Source: Pseudomonadales bacterium
Lineage (GTDB): Bacteria > Pseudomonadota > Gammaproteobacteria > Pseudomonadales > DT-91
Length of the DNA: 15,350 bases
NCBI GenBank assembly: GCA_013215025.1
Contig: JABSRR010000007.1
Span: 3,623 to 18,972 of the forward strand
Direction of reading: 5' to 3'
How positions within the stretch are numbered: the first letter of the stretch is position 1; every line of letters starts with the position of its first letter. Shown piece after piece: positions 1 to 7,115 of this stretch. The translations under genes and the position numbers were made by a program. The notes beneath the pieces are model-generated. The model had not been told where the DNA came from, did not search any database, and saw only the letters and a program-made list of their open reading frames with translations.

Positions 1-390
1 GTTGAACCTATCAAGGCCAGCCAGGTAGCCGCGCAGCAAGCAGTCACCATTTATACTATCGGCATTGGCTCGGATCAGACAAGAGCGCGAGGTTTACTCA
101 ATTTTGGCCGCTATAATCCATCGGCCGACCTCGATGTGCAAACCTTAACCGCAATTGCCAAGGCAACTAATGGTCGTTTTTTTCGCGCTACCTCACAGCA
201 AGATTTGCAAGCGGTTTATCAAACCATTAACCAATTGCAAAGTATTGAACAAGCTCAGCAACGTTTTCGGCCGGTGACGGAGTATTTTTATTGGCCGTTG
301 CTAGCTATGTTATGGCTGTATGCATCCGGTGCTTTACTGCTGCTATGGCAGGCAAGAACAGTCACAGACGCGGAGACTGATCATGCTTGA
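1..390 (+). CDS. batA: BatA-like VWA membrane protein, 3' end only
   Basis: The reading frame is open from base 1 and ends at TGA 388-390, so only the last 129 residues are present. What is visible is the end of a von Willebrand factor A domain: the strand TIYTIGIGSD, then a DLDVQTLTAIAKATNGRFFRA stretch (residues about 43-63 of the fragment), which is typical of BatA-family proteins. A membrane helix follows near the C-terminus (around WPLLAMLWLY and ALLLLW). The MIDAS motif and N-terminal helices lie outside the window. It overlaps the next gene by 8 bases, which indicates translational coupling with batB. BatA proteins are inner-membrane components of the Bat complex, linked to stress tolerance and envelope integrity in some bacteria; the precise molecular role is unsettled. 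The BatA assignment rests on the domain end plus gene order. Confidence 0.85.
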   Translation, partial: VEPIKASQVAAQQAVTIYTIGIGSDQTRARGLLNFGRYNPSADLDVQTLTAIAKATNGRFFRATSQQDLQAVYQTINQLQSIEQAQQRFRPVTEYFYWPLLAMLWLYASGALLLLWQARTVTDAETDHA

Positions 391-2212
391 TAGCCTCATG
401 CTCTTGCTAAGCAAGGTGTTTGCAGATTTCTCCTTCATCAGGCCTTGGGCACTCTGGGGTTTGCCATTAATTGGCCTCGGTTTTTGGTTTCATTACCGTT
501 GGCAAGCAACAACCCAGCTTGGCGATTGGATTCAGGCGTCGCTGCTATCACATTTACTCATTAATGCCGCGAGCCATCCACATAATCGGCAACGAGGCTC
601 AGTAATAAGCGAGTCGCGTTTAAGACCCTGGTATCAGGCCTTAATGCTCAGTTTATTACTGTTTGCTTTGGCAGGCCCAAGCTGGCAGCAGCAAGCACAA
701 AGCGTGATAAAAAATCAGCACCGCCTATTCATCGTGCTTGATCTATCCTTATCGATGTATGCCGAAGACGAACGACCGTCGAGGTTAGCCAAGGCTAAAC
801 GAAAAATCATCGATATTTTAAATAGCGATTATGATGGCGATATTGCGTTAATCGCTTACTCAGGTGACGCGCATACCGTCACCCCCATCACTCATGATCG
901 TGCAACAATTAGCAACTTACTGGCTGCGTTAGAACCGAACATCATGCCAAAATTTGGCAGCAATCTCAGCCTTGCTCTAGATCAGGTGAGTGAGCTAAAT
1001 GCAGGCTACCAAGGTGAGTTTTCAACCTTGATCATCAGTGATGAAATTTCGCGCCAACAGTTTTCTGCGCTGAGTGATTTTCAGCAGCAACAGTCTGGGC
1101 TTCGTTTAAAAATATTGCTGCTTGGCACGGCTTCGGGCGCGCCAATCCCAGTGCCTGAACAAGGCTTTTTGCGAGATAAACGCGGCAATACCGTGATTGC
1201 CAAGGCCAATCTTGCTCAGCTTCGCAGCTGGGCGGCAAGCACAGGCATATCAGTCTCGACCATCAGCCTCGACACCCGTGATGTAAACGGCTTGTTAGAC
1301 TATGATACTTCGACTTTAGATAATAAGGAGCAAACTCGCGACATGCCCGTCGATAATGGCGCATGGTTTGTGATTCCGGCGCTGCTGCTATTTTTACCGC
1401 TATTTCGCCGCGGGGTTTTTAGCGTTAGCCTGTTGCTGGCTAGCCTGCAACTGACGGTGAGCCAGCCAGCCCATGCATTCAGCTGGCAAGATCTTTGGCA
1501 AACGCAAGACCAGCAGGCCATGCAAGCATTCAGTGCTGAAGATTTCTCTAATGCTGCCGCCACATTTGAACAACCCGCTTGGCAGGCCTCAGCCAACTAT
1601 CGTCAGGGCAATTTTGACAAAGCGCTGGAGGGCTTTGAATTAGATAATTCAGCTAAAGGCTTATACAACCAAGGCAATGCACTTGCCAAGTTAGGTGATT
1701 ACCCCGAGGCGATAGCACGCTATCAACAGGCCTTAGACAAGCAGCCAGACTTTAATCAAGCTAAGGAAAACCTAGCGCTAGTGCAAGACTTACTGCAACA
1801 GCAACAGCAGCATTCAGAACAATCGCAAAACGGGCAAGAACAGCAAAGCGAGCAAGACCAACAAAACTCGCAAGATCAGCAAAACGCGCAAGATAATGCC
1901 TCTGTCCAGCAGTCAAATACTGATGCAGAACTTGATAAAGAAGAAGAGTCAGAATCAGCATCGGCAGCTCAAGCGCTTACTGAAGAGCAAGCTGTAGCGC
2001 CCAATGAAGAAGATCTGCAAAATAGTGCCGAGACTTTAAGCGGCCAAGCTTTAACGCCATTAGAGCGTGAAGAGCAGCAACGTCTAGAACAATGGCTGGA
2101 CAAAATTCCGGATGACCCGGCGCAGCTTATGCGCAACAAATTCCGGTATGAGCATCAAATAAATCGCAGTCAAGGCGATATTATTGACCGTCAAAGTGAA
2201 CAAATCTGGTAA
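383..2212 (+). CDS. batB: BatB/BatC fusion: VWA domain plus TPR protein
   Basis: The product is 609 residues if read from ATG 383, which has GGAG at 372-375 seven bases upstream and overlaps batA by 8 bases; an open frame further upstream has no such support. Two N-terminal membrane helices (about 22-37 and 86-98) precede a VWA domain (about 114-290) with an intact MIDAS motif DLSLS (D120, S122, S124). Two more hydrophobic helices follow (about 327-341 and 345-365). Next is a TPR unit (about 423-466, GNALAKLGDYPEAIARYQQAL), then a Gln/Glu-rich low-complexity tract (about 470-550), and a conserved-looking end (LDKIPDDPAQLMRNKFRYE). In Bacteroides, BatB and BatC are separate; here VWA and TPR parts are one protein, as is common in gammaproteobacteria. 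The VWA domain probably binds a metal and partner proteins at the periplasmic face, with the TPR part as a docking surface. The biochemical role is inferred only. Confidence 0.9.
   Translation: MLDSLMLLLSKVFADFSFIRPWALWGLPLIGLGFWFHYRWQATTQLGDWIQASLLSHLLINAASHPHNRQRGSVISESRLRPWYQALMLSLLLFALAGPSWQQQAQSVIKNQHRLFIVLDLSLSMYAEDERPSRLAKAKRKIIDILNSDYDGDIALIAYSGDAHTVTPITHDRATISNLLAALEPNIMPKFGSNLSLALDQVSELNAGYQGEFSTLIISDEISRQQFSALSDFQQQQSGLRLKILLLGTASGAPIPVPEQGFLRDKRGNTVIAKANLAQLRSWAASTGISVSTISLDTRDVNGLLDYDTSTLDNKEQTRDMPVDNGAWFVIPALLLFLPLFRRGVFSVSLLLASLQLTVSQPAHAFSWQDLWQTQDQQAMQAFSAEDFSNAAATFEQPAWQASANYRQGNFDKALEGFELDNSAKGLYNQGNALAKLGDYPEAIARYQQALDKQPDFNQAKENLALVQDLLQQQQQHSEQSQNGQEQQSEQDQQNSQDQQNAQDNASVQQSNTDAELDKEEESESASAAQALTEEQAVAPNEEDLQNSAETLSGQALTPLEREEQQRLEQWLDKIPDDPAQLMRNKFRYEHQINRSQGDIIDRQSEQIW
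1823..1894 (+). repeat. Four degenerate 18-bp tandem repeats in batB
   Basis: Units lie at 1823-1840, 1841-1858, 1859-1876 and 1877-1894, all in the batB frame. They encode SQNGQE, QQSEQD, QQNSQD and QQNAQD, so the hexapeptide pattern is xQ(N/S)xQ(D/E). The last two units are the most alike at DNA level (CAACAAAACTCGCAAGAT and CAGCAAAACGCGCAAGAT). The array sits in the disordered, Gln-rich tail after the TPR region and can change length without breaking the frame. Confidence 0.8.
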
Positions 2213-2217
2213 CTTCT

Positions 2218-3990
2218 ATGCTTTTATTTTTACCCTTGCAAAAGCTGAAAGCTCATTTTAGGGCATTACTGTTAGTCAGCTGCACATTATTCCTTGCATC
2301 AATAAGTGCAAGGCTTTGCGCTGAGGTGACGGTAAGTATTGATCGCGCAGAGATTTATGAAAATGAAAGCTTTACCTTGAGTATTCAGCTCGACGATACC
2401 AGCTATTTAGGTAAAGGCCCTAATACGGATATTTTGCTGCAAGATTTTGAGCTGTTAGGACAATCTAAAAATATTAGCTCACGCAGTATTAATGGCCGCT
2501 CTGAAAAACGCACCATTTGGCAACTGACGCTCAAAGCCAAGCAGCCCGGCATAATTACCGTGCCTGCACTCACCGTTAGTGGCGAGCAGAGTCAACCATT
2601 CACACTCACCATACTTCCAATCACAGAAGTCACTGCTGGCACTAATCAAGCTGATCTAGACCAAGACTTTTTTATTGAAACTCAGATCAGCGACAAGGAA
2701 AGTTTTGTTCAACAGCAACTCGAACTAACGATTCGCTTCAATACCTCACGCCAGCTGCAAAATTTATCCATCACGCCACTCGATTTAGACGATGTCGAAA
2801 TTATAGAACTGGAAAATAAGAATTTTCGACGCGAAATCAATGGTAAGACGTTTTTAAGCTACGAATTAAAATATATGCTGTTCCCGCAAAAAAGTGGCGA
2901 ATTAATTATTCCTGCCAGTGTGGTACAAGCCGAGGTATTGGAGGCAAATCAACGACGCTCTCTTTTTAGCCAAGGCAAGCCTATCCGAGTTCGCGGTCAA
3001 ACTTTAACCGTCACGGTAAAACCAATTCCGTCGACATTTGCTGACAGCGATTGGTTACCTGCAAAACGTTTGCAACTCAGCGATAGTTTTAATCGCCCCC
3101 CTGACAGGATGCAGGTTGGCGATGCCATCACACGTAATATTAATATCGAAGCGACGGGGCTCATGTACGCCCAACTGCCCGAGGTTGCGCTTAACAAGCT
3201 CGATGGTTTCAGTGTCTATCCCGAACAAAAGCAACAGACGCCACAGCAAGTTATGCAAGCTGGCAACTTAATCGCGAGCAAGCAACAGAGCTTTTCATTG
3301 GTTGCCACTGCTGCAGGCAACTACACGCTGCCTGCTATCACAGTTAAATGGTTTAATACCGAGACGCAACAAGCAGAAATTGCCAGTCTGCCGGCCATCA
3401 ACATTACGGTCAGCGCCAATCCCAATTTATTACCGCAGCAAGCAACTCCTCTAGACGCTGCGCCAGCTGCGCCGTTAACCGAGCCAGCAGAAAGCATCAA
3501 CAAAGCAGACACCGATGCATCCGCATTAAGTGAACCAGCCGGAGCTGATACATTTAAACTCACTTTATTTAGCTTTACGCCATGGCTATTGACGGCTATA
3601 GGCTTAGTAATCATCGTAATTCAATACCGCAAAATTAAGCGACTGCAGCAACTAGAAACAACAGACAAATCTGCAACAGACAGCAAGCTGCAAGATCAGG
3701 AAAAGCTGATGAGCGCCTTCACTCAGGCTAGCCATGCCAAAGACTTTGCAAGCGCAAGAACTGCATTAATTCGCTTAGCTGATCATCAACTGCCAAATAA
3801 GGTCAGTAGCTTGGCAGATATTGCCAGCATTTGCCCTGAGGAATATAAAGGGGTGTTAAATGCCTTAGATGCGCATCTGTTTCAATCAGCGGCGAGTCCA
3901 AATCAATCGCAGCTGATCGCTATCGGCGAATTTTTATCGCAATACAAAACGCAGAAAAAAACATCGCTGCAAGCATTTTATCCAAGCTAA
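2218..3990 (+). CDS. batD: BatD family protein
   Basis: This 590-residue protein starts 5 bases after the batB stop, without a clear Shine-Dalgarno, which suggests translational coupling. Residues 1-35 are a signal peptide (basic stretch, hydrophobic core ALLLVSCTLFLASIS, likely cleavage near CAE). The mature part begins with EVTVSIDRAEIYENESFTL, the usual opening of BatD proteins: beta-rich, immunoglobulin-like repeats with phrases such as ISSRSINGRSEKRTIWQLTL. A single membrane helix (about 452-470, WLLTAIGLVIIVI) anchors a cytoplasmic tail of about 120 residues. The topology therefore places a large periplasmic domain beside the BatA/BatB VWA domains. BatD is the usual last member of moxR-batA-batB-batD operons, and the next gene here is on the opposite strand, which fits. 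The molecular function of BatD is not established; a partner or scaffold role in the envelope is inferred. Confidence 0.88.
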   Translation: MLLFLPLQKLKAHFRALLLVSCTLFLASISARLCAEVTVSIDRAEIYENESFTLSIQLDDTSYLGKGPNTDILLQDFELLGQSKNISSRSINGRSEKRTIWQLTLKAKQPGIITVPALTVSGEQSQPFTLTILPITEVTAGTNQADLDQDFFIETQISDKESFVQQQLELTIRFNTSRQLQNLSITPLDLDDVEIIELENKNFRREINGKTFLSYELKYMLFPQKSGELIIPASVVQAEVLEANQRRSLFSQGKPIRVRGQTLTVTVKPIPSTFADSDWLPAKRLQLSDSFNRPPDRMQVGDAITRNINIEATGLMYAQLPEVALNKLDGFSVYPEQKQQTPQQVMQAGNLIASKQQSFSLVATAAGNYTLPAITVKWFNTETQQAEIASLPAINITVSANPNLLPQQATPLDAAPAAPLTEPAESINKADTDASALSEPAGADTFKLTLFSFTPWLLTAIGLVIIVIQYRKIKRLQQLETTDKSATDSKLQDQEKLMSAFTQASHAKDFASARTALIRLADHQLPNKVSSLADIASICPEEYKGVLNALDAHLFQSAASPNQSQLIAIGEFLSQYKTQKKTSLQAFYPS

Positions 3991-4015
3991 TTTTTTTCAG
4001 GCGCATTTATTGAAA

Positions 4016-4579
4016 CTAAGGAGACGGATTAAGCGCTAGCAAATTAAAATCGCTGAGGCTTGGCTTAGCCTGCTGCCGATCTTGCAAACTGAATAAAATA
4101 ACATTTTGCTTTAATACTGCGCCAATTGCTTCAACCTCAACACTGCAGGGGCTGACGCAATACTGTTGCAACACTTTGCGTATATAGTTTGCTTTGAAGC
4201 GGCTATTGCGCTGATCAACACCCTCTAAGGCCGCTGTTGGCGACACGCCTACTGCCACATAAATACTGTGTTGCTGTTGATTCAGGTGATGACTAATATC
4301 TTGAAAAATTTCAACTGTATGGGGCGCTAGCTTTCTAGGGTGTTGGCTTTGCCAAGAGAGCATAATTTGCTTGTCATCAACCTCATGAACCTGCACGTGC
4401 TGATGATTTTCAAACAAACTGGCCAGTTGCGGAAAAACCATATCCGTGGCAAATATCACAGAGCAATATGCCATCAACATAGTAGCGCCAGCAAAACGAC
4501 AGCTGTTGCGGTAAACGTGTTTAGCAAAGCCTTGCTCAGGTTTGCCATGGCAAGCTTGCAGGCGAGGGAAAAATTGCAT
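4016..4579 (-). CDS. Exported hypothetical protein, weakly OmpA-like
   Basis: I do not recognise this 187-residue protein with certainty. From the ATG whose complement lies at 4577-4579 there is a basic N-terminus, then a hydrophobic segment (about 29-45, FAGATMLMAYCSVIFA) that could be a signal anchor; an alternative start is Met34, which would leave a very short signal. The C-terminal half has a beta-alpha-beta feel: a helix (TVEIFQDISHHLNQQ, 88-102), a strand (SIYVAVGVS, 105-113), then RNSRFKANYIRKVLQQ (124-139), which resembles the LSxxRAxAVxxYL helix of OmpA-type peptidoglycan-binding domains. The usual Asp/Arg peptidoglycan contacts cannot be matched confidently. C141 and C145 could form a disulfide in the periplasm. 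It lies 113 bases downstream of slyD on the same strand and may be cotranscribed. It meets batD convergently, with only 25 bases between stops. Confidence 0.6.
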   Translation of the reverse strand: MQFFPRLQACHGKPEQGFAKHVYRNSCRFAGATMLMAYCSVIFATDMVFPQLASLFENHQHVQVHEVDDKQIMLSWQSQHPRKLAPHTVEIFQDISHHLNQQQHSIYVAVGVSPTAALEGVDQRNSRFKANYIRKVLQQYCVSPCSVEVEAIGAVLKQNVILFSLQDRQQAKPSLSDFNLLALNPSP

Positions 4580-4692
4580 AATCCGTCACGAAAGTTATTT
4601 TTATTATTAGCTTAATCGTAATAGTCTTATACGCTAAGGCGCAAACTGGATAACTGTGGGTCGTTTCACAGATCCTTGCCCTATGCTAGCAA

Positions 4693-5184
4693 TTAATGCT
4701 GATGCCCGCCAACCCCATGCGCATGTTTATGCGCAATTTCTTGCTCGCTGGCCTCGCGCACATCGACAATTTCAATATCAAACAGCAAATCTCTTCCAGC
4801 CAATGGGTGATTAGCGTCGATATCAACGGTAAACTTGCCCGGCTTTACAATACTGACCTGGCGCGGCCCCTCACTGGTTTGCAAGGTCACCACATCACCC
4901 ACATTGAGCTTTGTATGTTTCTTAACATGCAAATGTTTTATCGGCACCCGCTGCTGCGCCGCCTGCACCCGTTCACCATAAGCATCCTTAGCTTGGATAC
5001 TGACGCTGAACACATCACCCGATTGACGACCCAGCATGGCCCTCTCTAAACCTGGGATGATATTGGCAAAGCCATGCAAATAAGCCACTGGGTCTGCGGC
5101 ATAAGAATTCTCGATTTCTTGCTGTGACACTTCATCACGTAAACGGTAGTGAAACAACGCTACTTTATTGACTGCAATCTGCAT
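4693..5184 (-). CDS. slyD: SlyD-type FKBP peptidyl-prolyl cis-trans isomerase
   Basis: This 163-residue cytoplasmic protein shows the SlyD layout. The FKBP half opens the protein (VALFHYRLRDE, then AYLHGFANIIPGLERAMLG at about 33-51 and SGDVFSV). The inserted IF chaperone flap follows (about 70-125, DAYGERVQAAQQRVPIKHL to GKFTVDIDANHPLAG). The FKBP domain then closes with RDLLFDIEIVDVREA. The NHPLAG phrase is a SlyD/FkpB family hallmark. The C-terminus is His-rich (HKHAHGVGGHQH), as in SlyD proteins that bind nickel and other metals, though shorter than the E. coli tail. The family catalyses prolyl isomerisation, acts as a folding chaperone and can aid metal delivery to enzymes such as hydrogenases; no hydrogenase gene is in view. 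The start is supported by AAGAGG six bases upstream on the minus strand. It is divergent from the deaminase gene, with 115 bases between the starts. Confidence 0.93.
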   Translation of the reverse strand: MQIAVNKVALFHYRLRDEVSQQEIENSYAADPVAYLHGFANIIPGLERAMLGRQSGDVFSVSIQAKDAYGERVQAAQQRVPIKHLHVKKHTKLNVGDVVTLQTSEGPRQVSIVKPGKFTVDIDANHPLAGRDLLFDIEIVDVREASEQEIAHKHAHGVGGHQH

Positions 5185-5299
5185 GTTTACCTCTTAATTT
5201 TGCTGTCATTGTCTATGGCTTGCTGAGTTTGTACTCAAGTGACTATCCGAGCGCGCTTGGTTAACGGTATACTAGTGATTTACCAGAGGTTAATCAGCT

Positions 5300-5773
5300 A
5301 TGCGACCAAGTTGGGATCAATATTTTATCGATATGATGGACACTGTTGCTACGCGCGCTACCTGCGATCGGGGCAAATCCGGCTGCATTATCGTTAAAGA
5401 TCGTCGCATTATTTCAACTGGTTACGTCGGTTCACCGCCTGGCCTTGCGCATTGCGATGATGTTGGTCATTTGATGAAGCAAGTCATTGATGACGATGGC
5501 ACCACGCGCCAGCACTGTATGCGCACAATTCATGCTGAGCAAAATGCCATTTGCCAAGCCGCCAAACATGGTATTTCACTCGCTGGCAGCACTTTATATT
5601 GCAAAATGGAGCCCTGCAGGGTCTGTGCCATGCTGATCATTAGCTGTGGCATTACAAAAGTTGTGGCTAAGCATCAATATCACGCAGCAGCCGAAACGCG
5701 CGACATGTTTTTACAAGCCGGCATCGAGCTGCTTGTGGTTGACGCACAGGTCGAGGCCTATGCCAATCAGTAA
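5300..5773 (+). CDS. dCMP deaminase family protein
   Basis: The product (157 residues) is a zinc-dependent deaminase of the deoxycytidylate/cytidine superfamily. The catalytic zinc site is intact: HAE at 78-80 (His ligand, Glu80 proton shuttle) and PCRVC with C106 and C109. The long segment before HAE (SPPGLAHC and HCMRTIHAEQNAI) is characteristic of dCMP deaminases (phage T4 Cd, ComEB) rather than tRNA-adenosine or guanine deaminases. dCMP deaminase converts dCMP to dUMP, feeding thymidylate synthesis; many gammaproteobacteria rely on dCTP deaminase instead. The start is ATG 5300 with AGAGG at 5285-5289, at rather long spacing. A possible -10 (TATACT, 5268-5273) lies upstream but no good -35 partner was seen. 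It is divergent from slyD and convergent with mrp. The substrate is inferred from the family; other small-molecule cytidine substrates are possible. Confidence 0.88.
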   Translation: MRPSWDQYFIDMMDTVATRATCDRGKSGCIIVKDRRIISTGYVGSPPGLAHCDDVGHLMKQVIDDDGTTRQHCMRTIHAEQNAICQAAKHGISLAGSTLYCKMEPCRVCAMLIISCGITKVVAKHQYHAAAETRDMFLQAGIELLVVDAQVEAYANQ

Positions 5774-5798
5774 ACAACAGACCTTATTGATCACCAGG

Positions 5799-5837
5799 TA
5801 AAAAGCATTAAGTGCATAAAGCCTTTTTGCTTTTTAC
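5799..5837 (+). terminator. Probable terminator of the dCMP deaminase gene
   Basis: A perfect 10-bp inverted repeat, GTAAAAAGCA (5799-5808) and TGCTTTTTAC (5828-5837), encloses a 19-base loop. The downstream strand is T-rich (TTTTGCTTTTTGC follows). A shorter alternative hairpin, AAAGC/GCTTT (5818-5822 and 5829-5833), could form within it. The position 25 bases after the deaminase stop fits a terminator, but the stem is AT-rich and the loop large. Confidence 0.5.
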
Positions 5838-5879
5838 TTTTGCTTTTTGCATAAATTAACTGCTTATTAAAAATGCAAA

Positions 5880-5901
5880 TTAAGCTGCTAATGCAGCTTA
5901 A
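5880..5901 (-). terminator. Probable terminator of mrp (possibly bidirectional)
   Basis: A perfect 9-bp stem, TTAAGCTGC (5880-5888) and GCAGCTTAA (5893-5901), has a 4-base TAAT loop. Read on the minus strand, 36 bases after the mrp stop, the hairpin is followed by a T-rich run (TTTGCATTTTTAATAA), as in an intrinsic terminator. It could also stop plus-strand read-through, though the following plus-strand bases lack a T tract. Confidence 0.65.
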
Positions 5902-5936
5902 CTACATAGCAAATCCGCATTAACAAAGCCACGCCA

Positions 5937-7040
5937 TCAATCGGTGGCAATAATTTGCACCACCGGATTAGCCTCGTTACGGCCACGCATAGCTAGATTA
6001 GCGGCTAAACGACGCGCAATTTCGCGATACTTTAACGCATTATCAGAGCTCACATCGGCAACAACGGTTGGTCTACCATCATCACTTAACTGACGAATCG
6101 TCAAATCCAAAGGCAGCGCACCTAACAACTCAGATTGGTACTCATCGGCGATGCGTTGTCCGCCACCTTGACCAAAAATATGTTCTTCATGGCCGCATTG
6201 CGAGCACTGATGCATGGCCATATTTTCAACCACACCAAGCACAGGAATTTCGACTTTTCTGAACATTTCAATGCCTTTTTTAGCATCAAGGGTAGCGATA
6301 TCCTGCGGTGTAGTCACAATTACCGCACCAGTGACTGGCACTTTTTGTGACAAGGTTAGCTGGATGTCGCCTGTACCTGGGGGCATATCGACAATTAAAT
6401 AATCAAGATCATGCCACATACATTGCCCTAACAACTGCTGCAAAGCACCTGAAACCATCGGCCCGCGCCATACCATTGGGGTTTTATCGGTGACCATATA
6501 GCCCATCGACATGCTTTGGATACCATGTGCCATAATCGGGTAAAAGTGTTTTTCGTCGATAAATTCAGGCCGAGTTGCCTCAGCAATGCCCAACATTTTT
6601 GGAATCGATGGACCATAAATATCGGCATCAAGAATGCCTACGGTGGCGCCTTCAGCGGCTAGCGCAAGCGCAATATTCACTGCGGTCGTTGACTTACCAA
6701 CCCCACCCTTGCCTGAGGCCACCGCCACGATGTTTTTCACTTTATGCATCGACTGCATATTGTTTTGTGTTTTATTCGCCAGCACGCCCCACTCTAGGTT
6801 CAACTCTAAAGACTCAACGCCGTCGACCGCCATGACAAGCTGACGAATCTGCGCTTCAAGCTCAGATTTTATACCCTGAGCAGGATAACCTAAGTGTATT
6901 GACAGCAGTACATTGCCAGAGTCAACTTCCAAAGCTTTGACGGCGCCGCGTGTTACTAAGTCATCATCACGGTAAGGGTCGTTAAAATTTGCTAGGGCCT
7001 GTAAAACGGTGTCAGTGCTAAGGGTCATTTGTATACTCAT
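5937..7040 (-). CDS. apbC: Mrp/ApbC iron-sulfur cluster carrier ATPase
   Basis: The product is a soluble P-loop NTPase of the Mrp/NBP35 family, 367 residues from the ATG at 7040. It carries an N-terminal MIP18/DUF59 domain (about 5-90), then the deviant Walker A GKGGVGKST (about 110-118). Next come ILDADIYGPS and MPPGTGD, both family signatures, and a C-terminal CSQC pair (C279 and C282) that would hold a bridging Fe-S cluster between two subunits. These proteins bind and transfer Fe-S clusters to target apoproteins in the cytosol, which may serve Fe-S enzymes such as the Rsx complex nearby. The frame is open to a TTG at 7052. ATG 7040 and ATG 7028 are both reasonable starts; 7028 begins MTLSTDTVLQAL, like many Mrp N-termini, and has only a weak GAG upstream. 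mrp is often next to metG in gammaproteobacteria; here one gene separates them. Confidence 0.93.
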   Translation of the reverse strand: MSIQMTLSTDTVLQALANFNDPYRDDDLVTRGAVKALEVDSGNVLLSIHLGYPAQGIKSELEAQIRQLVMAVDGVESLELNLEWGVLANKTQNNMQSMHKVKNIVAVASGKGGVGKSTTAVNIALALAAEGATVGILDADIYGPSIPKMLGIAEATRPEFIDEKHFYPIMAHGIQSMSMGYMVTDKTPMVWRGPMVSGALQQLLGQCMWHDLDYLIVDMPPGTGDIQLTLSQKVPVTGAVIVTTPQDIATLDAKKGIEMFRKVEIPVLGVVENMAMHQCSQCGHEEHIFGQGGGQRIADEYQSELLGALPLDLTIRQLSDDGRPTVVADVSSDNALKYREIARRLAANLAMRGRNEANPVVQIIATD

Positions 7041-7115
7041 TGTCTGTATCAAAAACTCGGCTATTCTAATAGTTAACGCGTTTAACTTAAACTGAAAAAG
7101 TGAATATAGCTTGTT

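Noticed and set aside
3954..3998. GAAAAAAA (3954-3961) and TTTTTTTC (3991-3998) around the batD stop, a possible bidirectional terminator.
   Set aside because: Homopolymer pairing with a 29-base loop and no GC core is weak; it may simply reflect AT-rich gene ends.
4650..4675. CTGTG and CACAG with an 8-base loop between slyD and the exported-protein gene, a possible terminator.
   Set aside because: The stem is only 5 bp and no T run follows on the minus strand, so it is not supported as a terminator.
5224..5237. TGAGT-TTGT-ACTCA inverted repeat between slyD and the deaminase gene.
   Set aside because: A 5-bp stem is common by chance and does not align with a recognisable promoter on either strand.
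7072..7086. GTTAA-N5-TTAAC inverted repeat between mrp and the sugar dehydrogenase gene, a possible operator.
   Set aside because: The half-sites are five bases long in AT-rich DNA, no regulator gene is adjacent, and only one copy exists.
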